64,000 bases of DNA from Pascua guehoae (GCA_001600415.1 BCJX01000007.1:242543-306542); one strand, 5' to 3'. Positions 9,912-20,605 are shown, numbered from the stretch's first letter. Made by a program: numbers and translations. The notes: generated by a model not told the origin, from the letters alone.

Positions 9912-12155
9912 TCACTTGGAGACCTTGTACTGGTACGCCGGGTGGTTTTTCGCCACATGGGGTGTGGCATTGGCCCCCCCCAGCTGTTCGCGCAAGGTGC
10001 GCCGTGGCGCGTCCTCTGGCTGGGGCGGGGGCAGTCTCCCACGCCGCCTGAGCTCTGGGACGACGTATTCTACGATATCCTCAAACGTGCCCGGCGTGAC
10101 TGCATAGGCGAGGTTGAAGCCATCGACGCCGCTCTCCTCGACCCAGCGCTCGAGCTGGTCTGCAATCGACTTGCCGCCGCCGACAATGAGCGGGCCCAGG
10201 CCGCCAATGGAGATTTTCTCTGCAATCTTGCGCGGGGTCCATACTTCGTCGATGCCGTTTTGCTTGCTCCACATCTGGTTTACGCTGCGGATGGCGTCGT
10301 TTTCGACGTATTCGAGCGGCTCGTCGACGCCGACTTGGGCGAGGTCGACGCCCGCCCAGCCACCATACAGTGCGAGGGCGCCCTCGACGCTGGCGTACTT
10401 GCGGTACTCTGCGTGTTTGGCCTGTGCGTCCGCGTCGGTCGCGCCCGTGATGATGGTGAGGAGGGAGAAGATTTTGACGTCGTCTGGGCGCCGCCCCGCG
10501 TCGACGGCCGCTTGGCGGATACTCGCGACGGTCTTCTTCAGGTAGGCCGGGCTGGGGCCCGAGATGAAGACGGCCTCTGCGTGGCGGGCCGCAAATGCCT
10601 GGCCCTTTGGGCTCGCGCCCGCCTGGAAGAGGAAGGGCGTGCGCTGCGGCGACGGCTCGCACAGGTGCGCACCGGGCACTTGGAAGTACTTGCCCTTGTG
10701 GTTGATGTCGTGGATCTTGGCCGGGTCGGCGAATATCCCCCTTGCGCGGTCCTTGACGACCGCGTCGTCCTCCCAGCTCCCTTCCCAGAGCTTGTAGCAG
10801 ACTTCGACAAACTCGGCGGCGATATTGTACCGCTCGTCGTGGGGAACCTGCGTCTCGAGGCCGAGGTTGACCGCCGCCGCTTTCAGGTAGCTCGTGACAA
10901 TGTTCCACGCGACGCGGCCCTTTGTCAGGTGGTCGAGGGTCGACATGCGCCGCGCAAACGCGTACGGAAGCTCGTACGTCAGGCTGACCGTCACACCAAA
11001 GCCGAGCCGCTTGGTGACGGCTGCCATGGCCGAGATGTACGCCACGGGGTCGTTGACGGGCACCTGGGCCGAGGATCGGACGGCCGCGTCCCGCGACCCC
11101 TGGTACACGTCGTACGTGCCGACAACGTCGGCGAGGAAGAGGGTATCAAACCCGCCCTGGTCGAGGAGCTTTGCCAGGTCGGTCCAGTACTCGATATCCT
11201 TGTACGTGTCTGCGCGGTCCCCCGGGGCCGCCCACAGCCCCGGGCTCTGGTGGCCCACACAGCACATATCAAAAGCGTTCAGGTAGATGCGCCTTCCCGG
11301 GCGCGGCCCCTCGCCCTCGGGGGTGTGCAGGCTGCGGTAAATGCCGCCGTGGTAGACGAGCGGGTGTCCCTGCCTGCGCGAGATGGACTGTACGCGGCCG
11401 AGCGCGAGCAAATTGTCCCCCGCAGCAGACAAGCTCACAATACTCCCCGACAGGCGCGCGAGCGCCCCCGGCTGCAGCTCGGGCAAGCCGTCTGCGGCCC
11501 ACCGCCACGTCGACCCGTCCTCGAACCGCTTGTGCGTCGCCTGCGCAAACCGCTTGGCCGCATCGCTCGCGTCGTGGTCGAGCAGGTGCACCGCAAACCG
11601 CAGCGAGCGGCTCAGCGCGTCCAGGCTGCTCGAGCTACGCCCAATGTTGAACGTAATCATCGGCTGGTCCACTGACACGCAGTTGACCGTCGTCGCCGTA
11701 AACCCCACCGGCTTGCCGTCGTGCGCGCCCGTAATCACCCACACGCTGCTCGCCGCGTCACGGAACGTGGCGCGGATGTCCTGCGGGTCGATGTTGGACT
11801 GCGGCGCGGGTGTAAAGCACGTCACCACCGGTCCCAGCTTGGCGTGGTCGTTTACACCGGGAGTGGTTGCGGATGCTGGCGATGCTGGGGTGGCTCCGTT
11901 CGCCTGGCCGTGGCCGGTGGCAAGGCCATTCGCCTGGCTCTGGCCCTTGGGGAGCCCATTCGCCTGGCCGTTCGGGACCGTCACCGTCGCCACCTTGTCC
12001 CCGAGCGAGACCGCCGCCACGGCGTTGATGACGCCCGCAACCGTCGTTGAACGCGGCAGACGCGACTTTGCCGGGTACCCATTTGCGCTGGGCGAGGGCG
12101 AGGGCGAGTGGCCGTTGGGGACCCTCTCCTTGTCGACTAACGCTGTGGGAGCCAT
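9912..12155 (-). CDS. flavin reductase-FMN monooxygenase fusion (NtaA/DmoA-type)
   Basis: A single 747-codon exon from ATG 12155. Residues ~1-110 are low complexity with GQANGLPKGQSQANG-type repeats. Residues ~125-275 match the HpaC-like flavin reductase fold (IRATFRDAASSVWVITG, FTATTVNCVSVDQPM, FNIGRSSSSLDAL). Residues ~290-720 match the bacterial luciferase-like NtaA/SnaA/DmoA family (LNAFDMCCVGHQSPGLWA, GFDTLFLADVVGTYD, GRVAWNIVTSYL, PFLFQAGASPKGQAFAARHA, VGGGKSIADQLERWVEESG). Known family members oxidise nitrilotriacetate, dimethyl sulfide or dibenzothiophene sulfone with FMNH2 supplied by a separate reductase. Here both parts are in one chain, so it may recycle its own FMN. No introns in 2.2 kb, unlike its neighbours, is compatible with transfer from bacteria. 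Substrate is unknown. Confidence 0.85.
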   Translation of the reverse strand: MAPTALVDKERVPNGHSPSPSPSANGYPAKSRLPRSTTVAGVINAVAAVSLGDKVATVTVPNGQANGLPKGQSQANGLATGHGQANGATPASPASATTPGVNDHAKLGPVVTCFTPAPQSNIDPQDIRATFRDAASSVWVITGAHDGKPVGFTATTVNCVSVDQPMITFNIGRSSSSLDALSRSLRFAVHLLDHDASDAAKRFAQATHKRFEDGSTWRWAADGLPELQPGALARLSGSIVSLSAAGDNLLALGRVQSISRRQGHPLVYHGGIYRSLHTPEGEGPRPGRRIYLNAFDMCCVGHQSPGLWAAPGDRADTYKDIEYWTDLAKLLDQGGFDTLFLADVVGTYDVYQGSRDAAVRSSAQVPVNDPVAYISAMAAVTKRLGFGVTVSLTYELPYAFARRMSTLDHLTKGRVAWNIVTSYLKAAAVNLGLETQVPHDERYNIAAEFVEVCYKLWEGSWEDDAVVKDRARGIFADPAKIHDINHKGKYFQVPGAHLCEPSPQRTPFLFQAGASPKGQAFAARHAEAVFISGPSPAYLKKTVASIRQAAVDAGRRPDDVKIFSLLTIITGATDADAQAKHAEYRKYASVEGALALYGGWAGVDLAQVGVDEPLEYVENDAIRSVNQMWSKQNGIDEVWTPRKIAEKISIGGLGPLIVGGGKSIADQLERWVEESGVDGFNLAYAVTPGTFEDIVEYVVPELRRRGRLPPPQPEDAPRRTLREQLGGANATPHVAKNHPAYQYKVSK

Positions 12156-13077
12156 GATTTACGAGTGTGGACGAGTTTGGAGGATGGGAAGCTTGTCGTC
12201 TCGACTATACAGCGTCTTTTTAGCGGGTGCACCGAGGTATCGTTTCTGCCATACTTCCTTTTGTGGCTGAACGAACCCACAAACCGCTTGCGCAACTGGC
12301 GGACATGTCACGGCTCCCATTCCGCCGCTGCAAGAAGCATACCACGCACGCTGATTCATGCTGTGACCGGGGCACGATACCAATCGTGCCACAGGCCGAA
12401 GTGAGACCGGTCGCCATGGGACATACAAGTTTACGCGAGGGCGGACGTCTAGTTGGCGAGCATGTTGAAGCATCACGCAAGTCCCACGCAAGCTCTGAGA
12501 TCGCGTGCGACTCACTAACATGGCGCAACCGCGTCTAGCGCAGTCGCGTTGGCAAGGACAGTGTAATTAGCCCCCTCGCTAGCTCCAGAATAGTGGTCCC
12601 CCGCCATGAACGTTTGTGGAGCCGTGTATTCGCGGCCAGGGGGGCGGTCTGGGCTGGTTGTGGCGGAAATCCGGGAATGTAGCTCTATCCCACCATTCTG
12701 ATACGTTCGGCTTTGGCCGCCACCGTACAAACTGCCAGTGGATCCAATCGAGTGGCACGGCCATGCCGCCATCGTCGCCATCGTCGCGTGCTCGTCCAGT
12801 GGCCATGACGCAAGCCAACGCCACCTGTGCAGTCGGGTGCCCCGCTGCGACATGCCACTAGGATCGGGCCTAGTGGCACTCGCCACCTCGGGATACCACT
12901 TTTAGACTGCCTATTTTTCTTCTTCTCTTGCATGATCCATGGATGTTCAGTGCGTGGAGAATGGTAGTAGAGTGAAAGGCTTGCAGAGACTCGCGCATTT
13001 GTTTCTCCGACAATGCATGCTTAAGAGAGTGCGCACGGACATGTAGCGGGGTTCTCCCATGCACTCGAGAAACCGCC
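12156..13077. promoter_or_regulatory. divergent promoter, monooxygenase / UNC93-like
   Basis: A 0.9-kb region lies between two genes transcribed apart, which allows shared control. I see no unambiguous binding site, repeat or extra ORF. Confidence 0.35.
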
Positions 13078-15826
13078 ATGTCGAGGGATACAGCACTGAG
13101 CTCTGCGAGCGTCTCCGTGCACTCGATTCACGACGACGCGACTACGACCGCGGACAAGGGCGACGTCACGCCAGCGACGGCCGCGAGCCACAATGGCGAC
13201 GGCGACAAGCACGGTGTGTCCTCGCTCCACGACGTACAGGTGACCCCGGCCACCGAGACGAGGACACACGAAGTCCATCACAAACCCGCCTGGCGCAGCG
13301 TTTCGGGCTTCAAGCACTGGGCGCAGGACCGCGACTACCACGTCTGGCTCATGTCGCTCGGCTTCACGCTCCTGTTCACGTCGTACCCGATCCAGGGCGT
13401 CCAGACGATCCGGTTCCCCGACACGGGCTCGTACATTCTCATTGTGCTGTACTCGGCCTACTTTGTCACGTCCATGTGGGCGACCTTTTTCCTCTCCTGG
13501 TGGGGGCTCGAGTTTTGTCTCCCCTGGGGGCCCATATCGTACGCGACGTGGATTGCGTGCATGTACAGCGAGAACAATGCCGCCAACCTCGTCGGCGCGG
13601 CTTTTTTTGGGTGTAAGTTTGGAGTGCGAGTGTGCTTTTGGGCAATTCGACACCGCGGACAAGGGGATGTCATTGAGCTTGGCTGGCGTTGAGTCTTGGC
13701 TGCCGCTCAGTCTTGGCTGCAGTTGAGCCTTGGCTGCCGTGAAGCCTTGGCTGCAGTTGAGCTTGGCTGCAGTTGACCCTTGGCTGGCGTTGAGCGTCAG
13801 CTGTCGTTGAGAGTTGGCTGGCTTCGAGCCTTGGCTGTCGTTGAGTCTTGGCTGGCGTTGAGCCTTGCCGTGGAGCCACCGTCGAGCCTTGGCTGCGGTT
13901 GAGCCATGGCTGCCGTTGAGCCATGGCTGCCGCTCAGTCTTGGCTGCAGCTGAGTGTTGGCTGCCGCTCAGTCTTGGCTGTCGTTGAGTCTTGGCTGCCG
14001 TTGCCCGGCTGCCACCTAGCCTTGGCTGTCGTTGAGCCATGGCTGCCGTCGAGCCTTGCTGCTGTCGAGCCTTGTTGCTGTCGAGCCTGGCTACCGTCAA
14101 GCCTTGGCTGCCCCATTGCCCCGTGCAGCAGCCAAGCGCCCCCCCCGACATCAAACCCCCCCCACCACAGCCCCCCCCCCTCCTTCCTTCCCCCCCGCCC
14201 CTCCCTCCCCCCNNNNNNNNNNNNNNNNNNNNNNNNNTCCCAAAATCCCACCCCCCGCCCCCGCTCTTGCACAGCTGACACCCAGGGGGAGCAGGCATCC
14301 TCTGGCCCGCCGCCGGCCAACTCATCGCGACAGTGAGCACGCCGCACAACCGCGCCAGCAACGCGGGCATCTACCAGTGCGCCTTCCACGTGGGCATCTG
14401 GGCGGGCGGGCTGATTCTCGGCGCGGTCCAAAAGGCCTTTTCAAACTATAACTACCAGTACACGGTCTTTATCTGCATGTGCGGGACGTCGGTGGTGTGT
14501 TTCCTCGTCCATGCGTGGTCGTTTCGCCGCCGCTTCCGAGGCCACGCCAGGAACAAGGGCCACGGTGCAGGGGATGCCGAAGCTCCAGGGGGTGCCGCAA
14601 TGCACCGCGTCAAGCTCGACGACGGGACGGTCGAGTATGTCGAAATCGACCGGAGCGTGCTCAAGAGCGAGACGGCGGTCGTGCAGGACCTCGCGCTCTC
14701 GGGGGGCCGGACCGAGGGCGTGTCGAATGCGAGCTGGGCGGCGGTCAAGGCGAATTTTTGGAATCCGGTCAAGATGCTCTGGAATCCCGTCTTTGGGCCC
14801 CTGGGGCCGGTCATCTTTGTCACTGGTGCGTATGGTGGTGGTGGTGGTGGTGGTGGGGTTGTTGTTGGTGTTGTTCCTGGATCTCGGGACTTGGCAAGCT
14901 GCGGATGGCAAGTGAGACTGCGGATGTCGAGTTGTGACTGCGGATACACGATGGGTGCGACTGCAAACGGCATGACTATCACATGTCACCTTCCACATTC
15001 CTCGGGGGGCACGTACCAAGCACGACCCCTGTTGGCTTGTGCTTGGCAGCCGTGCCGCCGAGACACACGAGGACTACACTCCTCCGCGGCGGCCCCCACC
15101 TCCCCCAGGCCCCCACCTCCCCCCCGCCCCACTTCATTTACCTACATCCTCCGCGGCCTCCGATGGCACTGACACACGACAGGCGGCATGACGCAGGGGT
15201 GGTTCAACGCAAGCTTCAACCTGATCGTGTACAAGGTGGGCGGCGAGTGGAACGGGTGGATCTACGCCATTGCCGAGTCGTGGGCGATTGTGGCGTCCAT
15301 CCTCTTTGGGCTCTTTTACGACCGCCTGCGCACAAACTACATTGCGGCCCGGTACCGGTGGATCATGTACATCTACGTCGTGAGCTACTACATCATGTGC
15401 GGCCTGGCGCTCGCGACATGGTACCTGGGCGAGCGGGGCATCGGGCACTCCCCGGGCCAGACGTCCCCGGCACAGTACAAGGCGGCGCTGGCGTTTGTGG
15501 GCGCGTTTTACAATATTCAGCTGCTCGCGCTCGAGGTCTCGGTCCTGACCTACCTCTCGACGTTTCTGACGTACAATGCCGACGTGGCGTTTAGCTCCAA
15601 GATTGGCTGCGAGGCCGCCGGGTACCTCCTCGTCTTTGGCCTCGTCAATGTCCTCTCACCAAAGTGGATGATTGTCCTCCTCTTCGCCGTCGGCGTGCCC
15701 TGCCACATTGTCTTTCTCACAATGTGGTGGGCGCCAGAACGCCCCGTCGCCACGCTCTTTGGAGACGAAAACGCCAGTGTCAGCGAGGTCGGGTCAGTCC
15801 AAGAAAAGGCCAGTGCCGCTACCTAA
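13078..15826 (+). CDS. UNC93-like multi-pass membrane protein
   Basis: Three exons: 13078-13612, 14295-14825 and 15183-15826. The donor of intron 1 is GTAAGT and of intron 2 GTGCGT; phases fit and give about 570 residues. A hydrophilic N-terminus (~80 residues, Thr/Ala/His-rich) is followed by at least ten hydrophobic segments, e.g. LGFTLLFTSYPIQGVQTI, SYILIVLYSAYFVTS, AGIYQCAFHVGIWAGGLIL and WMIVLLFAVGVPCHIVFL. The PAAGQLI...STPHNRASNAGIYQ block resembles the region of fungal UNC93-like MFS proteins where a loop precedes a transmembrane helix. Head-to-head placement with the flavin monooxygenase suggests transport of its substrate or product, but this is inference. Intron 1 is unusually long (682 nt) and holds a minisatellite and an assembly gap. 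Confidence 0.7.
13674..14114. repeat. 17-bp minisatellite inside intron 1
   Basis: About 25 imperfect copies of the unit TTGGCTGCCGTTGAGCC fill the first intron of the UNC93-like gene. The TTGGCTG core recurs every 17 bases with substitutions elsewhere in the unit. The minus strand therefore stays open in a repetitive frame, which I do not treat as a gene. Confidence 0.9.
14213..14237. other. assembly gap in poly-C intron sequence
   Basis: 25 N bases follow a C-rich stretch at 14150-14212. The true intron length is unknown. Confidence 0.95.
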
Positions 15827-16760
15827 GGGCAACGCGGGGGCAAGACGCAGGCGAACCCCTACATGGGTCCTGATAGGATAGAGCAGAATAGAAGAATGCA
15901 CACGCGTAATCTCTGCTTGGGGGTGTGCGTGTGCTCGTCGTCCAGTTGGACGGCCCGTGGTCTGTGCCCAGTGCCCAGCAGTCGAACGGAACGAAAATTG
16001 CCCACCGTACCTTGTCCGAGGCCAGCCGACGCTGCGCGCCGCGGCGCCTGGCGCACCGTTTTGGAACTGGCGCTGGCTTGCAAGTGCTTGGCGAGAACGA
16101 CTGCAACTGGGGTCCACGCCCGGCTGCCCTATGAGGTCTCCGAAAAGCCACAGCAAGACGCCGCCGGACAAGCCATCAAATGGCTTGGACCTCGGTCAAA
16201 CATTGAGGGTGTTTTTGTGACGCGTGACGTCAGTACCCTGCCACCAAACCTAGAAAGTTTCGAACCCAAAGCAAAAGCCAATTTATGTATGCCCTTTGTC
16301 CACTTTCGGGTGTTCTTGTTTAGGACACGAGTGTGCCTCAAGCAACACACGAGGTGTTTGGGCCGCAAACGCCTCCGACACACCCGGCGGTGGTGGTCCG
16401 CAGGGCACTGATGTCCGGGCCCAGTTTCATACAGACCCGAGCCCATGAGACATGTGAGAGGATGTGAGACGTTCTTGCGTTCTTGGACGGGGGCTGGTAT
16501 GGTCCTCGTGACCAGTCTTGCCAAGCTGGCGCCTCGGCGTACTCTCCATCTTCTCGGGTGCTTGACTCAGAGTTGAGAGCATCCAGCCTCCGTCACAGGG
16601 TGTAGGAGTTGACAATGCATGAATGTCCATGTCACGTGCTCGGAATATGTTTACTGCAGGATAGAAGATAGGTACTTAGTAGTGTCCATTACCGGGTGGA
16701 GAGGGAGGGAACTGTCCATTGCCGGGGGTTGCAGCGCCGGCACGCTGGCGATGTAAAAGA
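15827..16760. other. intergenic, convergent
   Basis: About 0.9 kb between two converging 3' ends. Short direct repeats (GTCCATT-CCGGG near 16684 and 16712) are present; otherwise nothing supportable. Confidence 0.4.
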
Positions 16761-17797
16761 TTAAAGACCTCTAGCAGCCGTGGGGGGGAAGGAGGGTGGG
16801 GACGGCCGTGACCTTCCAGTCGTTGGTGTTGATACCGTCTGTCTGTTAGCGATTGTCATGTGCCCGAGGCGGTGCAGTGCAATGGGCACCACACGCGAGA
16901 AGCAGCTCACTCGAAATAGTCGGGTACGTGACACAGTTGGACTTGGCAGGGTAAAAGGCCGGCGTCGCAGGCGTTGGCTTCTGGCCCTGGTACCAAGTCG
17001 ACGTCCATCCGTCCTGGGGGTAGCGACCGGGGGCGGCAGCAATGTCGCCGTCGCACGACTCGAACGTGTTGAGCGAGTAGTAGTCGCCGACGGCCATGAC
17101 CCAGCCGCAGCCCATGAGGTCGTAAATGTGGTCGCACTGGGCGTTGACAGGGATGCCGTTCTCCTCGGACGTGCAGATACGTGCGCAGAACTGGTCGTAG
17201 CCGACAAACATCATCCACTCTTCGTAAAACACATCGCTGCCCGTCGCGAGGTTGGTCGTCACGTTGCCGCCGACGGGGTTGCCAGTGTTCTCGGCGCCGT
17301 GCGGGTCGAGCTCACCGCCCTCGTCGCCGTCGGGAATGTTGAGGCGCGTGCCGTCCCACCAGCCCGCAATCTGGACGTACGTCGGCGTCTTGATGAGCTG
17401 CACATGGGTTAGACAAAGCTCTGTTTCATGTAACGCTTGCCCGCGCGGCTCAACTTACCTGTGCAGACTTGATCGTGCCGTCGGGAATGAGACTGGACAC
17501 CGGTCAGGCACACGTACGTCTCCTGATGCGAATCCAAACTCACCGAGCACCGTTACGCGGCTTGGTGCAGTAGGCAACAACCTCGGGCTCCATGCTGCCA
17601 ATGTCGCCCAGCGTCGGGGGCGCAAACATGCAAAAGTCGTCAATGCTGTTGATGGTCACGAGGCGCGACATCGAGTTCTGGTTGACCGTCTCGCCGACCT
17701 GGTAGAACTCGGGGTGGTCCGGGTTGGTGGGGCCGTTGGGCCAGGTGCCGGTGACCTGGGCCGACGCCGAGGCGGCGAGGAGGAGGAGAGAGAGCAT
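16761..17797 (-). CDS. secreted macrofage-activating-glycoprotein-like protein
   Basis: ATG at 17797 begins a signal peptide (MLSLLLLAASASAQ). Three introns splice cleanly: GTGAGT...TGTCCAG (about 17504-17552), GTAAGT...GTGCAG (about 17402-17458) and GTGAGC...GACAG (about 16849-16919). The protein is about 280 residues and ends at TAA 16761-16763. Family-typical blocks: EFYQVGETVNQNSMSRLV, INSIDDFCMFAPPTLG, CTKPRNGARLIPDGTIKS, the glycine/aspartate block IPDGDEGGELDPHGAENTG and YEEWMMFVGYDQFCARIC. This family is a basidiomycete extracellular or wall glycoprotein of unknown biochemical role; cysteines in the second half suggest disulfides. Its usual Ser/Thr-rich GPI tail is short or absent here: the chain stops soon after the last block (TAVPTLLPPTAARGL). 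Confidence 0.8.
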
Positions 17798-18867
17798 GGC
17801 GGTGGTGGGGAGTTGGGGGGGGGGTTGGGGGCTGGGGGCTGGGGGCTGGGTGGTGAGAGATTGGGGAGAGAGTGAGAGAGAGAGGGAGAAGAGGATGATA
17901 GATGGAGAAGAACGAGGCTTGCTGATGATACTAAGTAGTACTGCTGTCGTTGTCCTGCATGTCCCGGTCGAGTCTGTCTCTCAAGCTCTGTACCTCTTGT
18001 GTGTGCCTTGGTTTGTGGCAGACGAGTGCGTTGATGCATGTGGATGGCCATGGATGGACTAGTAGTTTTCTCTGTTTGTCCGTCAGACGACCCCAACATT
18101 GCCCTGTGGCCCAGGGACTGGCACGACCCCTAATGGACCCACGCCACCGGCCACCGGCTCAAAACCCTGTCGACGCATGCGACGCATCCCCCGGCCGTGT
18201 GCCGCGCGACAAGCGACCACACTAATGCCCATCCTTCCTTTGGCGTCCTTTCTTCTCACCACTGACATCATCCTCAACCTTTGACCCGCACCAGCATGCG
18301 CGTCTCTACTCGCACCGAGTTCGATTGTTGTGCAAAATGGATCGCAGCAACCTCTGGAATGCATGCATGGAATGGTGTTTGGGAGGTCGTATTCGACGCG
18401 TTGCGACGCGTCGAAAGCCCGCAGATGGACGGAACCTTTTTCGGCGCCGGTGCCTGCTGGCTGGGTACTGCGGGCAAGCAAGCTAGGTGCTGTGGAGTGA
18501 ATGATCGGCGCCATTGTGGCAGGACGGCAGGGTGTCCGGCGGTCGGCACATCCGGCACATCCGGCACAATGGCGGCCCCACTAGGACAGCAGCCAAATAC
18601 AGCCGTTGAACGCTTGAACGCCACCGCCGAGCGATCCTAGCGCGCCAGACGATGTTGACATGTCCAATGTCCCACGCCTCAGGCGGTGGCGGGCCGTGTC
18701 CAAAGGCGTGCACAACAACCGTACAAAAAACCTGCACCGTCCCCCGTCGCCGCGTCCCGGTCTCTCCGAGCGCCGCACACATCCGCAGCTGATCACCCCA
18801 AGACGCTAGACCGAGGCGGTGCACGCGATAAAGCCGCCTCGGCTCGCGCCCGTGTGCGTTGATCGCG
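17798..18867. other. intergenic
   Basis: This is the promoter side of the glycoprotein gene. A GGGGGCTGGGGGCT-rich, purine-rich leader follows the ATG on the plus strand (17810-17895). A CGACGCGTTGCGACGCGTCG palindrome-like stretch lies near 18395. I found no gene. Confidence 0.4.
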
Positions 18868-19420
18868 TCAGAGTGGCCCTCGCATGATGACGCGGTCCGC
18901 ACCCGCCGCACCGCCCTTGTAGACCTTGCGGCTCGCGAGGATCGGGTACTGGTACCACGTGCGGTGGGGTGGGGACCGAGAAGCCGTCGCGGTACTCGTG
19001 GGGATACTCGCCTGCGGTGCAGTTAGCAGACTACACTCGGCTCCGCGTAGTGGTACAGAATCGTTTCGGTTGGTCAGGATGGCGGTACTGTACAGGTGTG
19101 TTCGGAATGTCGTGAGACTGCCACTGTCTCGAGCACGTAGCAGTAGCAGTCTCACGCCTTTCGGGACGCACCTGAGGAGTGTGCAAGGTGGACAGAGTGG
19201 GGGGACTGAGGGTGGGAAGACCAGACGCACCGCCCTTCTTAATGGACCCGAGGAACGAGTGTCCCTTTGCGACGGCGGCGTCAATGTCCGACTGCCGGCA
19301 GCACACTCCGCCACACGTGTAGGCACATGCGCGTGGGACCGCCGCGGCGCCAGTGGTGGCGGCGAGGAAACCCAGCACGGAGAGGGTGAGGGTGGGGGTG
19401 AGAAAGAACGCCTTGGGGGT
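18868..19420 (-). pseudogene. RNase T1/N1-family gene, decayed
   Basis: The first exon (about 19229-19420) encodes a hydrophobic leader ending AATTGAAAVPRA and the family start ACAYTCGGVC...QSDIDAAVAKG. After an intron (about 19011-19228) the YPHEY catalytic segment follows, then a WYQYPILASRKVYKGG and GADRV segment. These match guanyl-specific ribonucleases. Several breaks are visible: no ATG sits at the expected start of the leader; the frame changes by one base in a C-rich stretch between the YPHEY and WYQYPI segments; the glutamate that acts as general base is Gln; and a stop follows shortly after GADRV, so the segment with the second catalytic histidine is absent. I read it as a pseudogene; a sequencing error could account for the frame change but not the other losses. 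Confidence 0.65.
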
Positions 19421-19898
19421 GGGTACAGTGCGGTTTCTTGGCCTTTTGGTCACGCACCTATACACCGACCATGGGAGCTGGCTGTCGAGCAGGAAGTAGA
19501 GAGCTGGGAGTGAGCACAAGTTGTGCGCATGGCATGGGGGGTACTTGTATGTTGTGCATCGAGAGGACGAGCGCTATTCTCGGCCGTCAACACACCCGAG
19601 CACCGACCGCACTCTATCTCGCCGTTTCCAATGAAAGACGTAAGCTGCGCGGGCCCATATGGTACCCCGCGACCTGGCAACGTTTCAACGTTTCAGCATG
19701 ATCAAGCTCCGAGTAGTGCGGGAGAGACATGGATGAAGCATGGAACCCACCTGCCCTGAGAAATTCATTCACCACGGTAATCCACTACACGTTCCAGATG
19801 TCTGGGTGGGACAAGAATAGCACTGACGCCAGCTAAACAGCAAGTTGGACGCACGTGTCCGCGTTCCGACTCTCAACTAACATCCTGTCGCTCACCGA
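19421..19898. other. intergenic
   Basis: Upstream flank of the RNase relic. No further gene or repeat is supportable. Confidence 0.35.
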
Positions 19899-20037
19899 CA
19901 GAATCTGACAAAAAGGTTCGTGATGGGCGCAGGGATGCCGGGGCATACAGCGCTTCACCTCTGCTGGGATTACGAGCTCGGCGGAGCGAGATAGTCTCTC
20001 ACCCTGCGCCTCTCACGAACCTTTTATTGAGATTCTG
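19899..20037. mobile_element. short inverted-repeat element, copy A (139 bp)
   Basis: The ends form an imperfect inverted repeat of about 36 bp: CAGAATCTGACAAAAAGGTT on the left against CAGAATCTCAATAAAAGGTT read inward from the right, continuing CGTGA..GGCGCAGGG on both. The interior has no coding capacity. Size and structure fit a non-autonomous DNA transposon (MITE). No clear target-site duplication is seen. Confidence 0.7.
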
Positions 20038-20087
20038 GCCGATATCAACATCTTGGACTACAGTCAGGCAATAAAGTACAATCATCC

Positions 20088-20296
20088 TCACCGCAGCAAA
20101 AGGGCCGTGGAGGGTCGCAGGATGGTGTTCCAGTCAAAGGTTGGCCAGGGGTTGAATCCCATGCCGCTCTGGGAGCCGCAGATGTCTGTCAGACGGACAT
20201 TGCTGGGGCCATCCACGTAACCCAGCTAAAGTACGAGAGGGCGGGGAAGAGGAGACCAGGAAGCCACAAGTAGTTGCGAGGAGGGGGCTCGAACAG
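20088..20296 (-). pseudogene. OPT oligopeptide transporter fragment
   Basis: About 68 codons on the minus strand are open and end at TGA 20088-20090. They read like the middle of an OPT-family transporter: hydrophobic NYLWLPGLLFPALSYFSWVT, then DICGSQSGMGFNPWPTFDWN, matching the family block with SGLG-NP-FDW. No flanking OPT sequence is found on either side. It is an isolated relic lying between two inverted-repeat elements. Confidence 0.55.
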
Positions 20297-20464
20297 GGTC
20301 CCATCACTCAGTACTCTTCAGGCGACCTTTCTCCCCTTGACGGCCGGTACGAGATCCCAACGCCTCGAAACGTCAATGGCATAACATTCAGCGACGACGG
20401 TGTCTCCAAGAGCAACAGTTTGACGACACTGCGTATGTTGCGCGATAAATGGAGGGGGGTACAG

Positions 20465-20605
20465 CCTCGGTCAAAAAGGTCCGTCAAGTGGTGCAGGGCG
20501 AGACAGAACAGCTACTGTAGTTACACTCGCTGGTCCTCTGCAGCAATATGAACGGGCGCGTGCCGCGGCATCCCTGCGCCTTTTGACGGACCTTTTTGAC
20601 AGAGG
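20465..20605. mobile_element. short inverted-repeat element, copy B (141 bp)
   Basis: Left end CCTCGGTCAAAAAGGTCCGT, right end read inward CCTCTGTCAAAAAGGTCCGT; both continue to a GCAGGG block. The element is bordered by GGGTACAG (20457-20464) and GAGTACAG (20606-20613), an imperfect 8-bp direct repeat that would fit a hAT-type target duplication. Confidence 0.75.

Noticed and set aside
9942..11675. 577-codon plus-strand ORF
   Set aside because: It is antisense to the monooxygenase fusion; high GC at third positions removes stops on the other strand. No domain is visible.
13021..14370. 449-codon minus-strand ORF with QPRLNGSQ-type repeats
   Set aside because: It is a by-product of the 17-bp minisatellite and N gap inside an intron of the plus-strand gene, and it overlaps real exons.
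20299..20440. Plus-strand stretch resembling an SMP-30/lactonase block (NVNGITFSDDG)
   Set aside because: Only about 45 codons with one motif; too little to name a relic.
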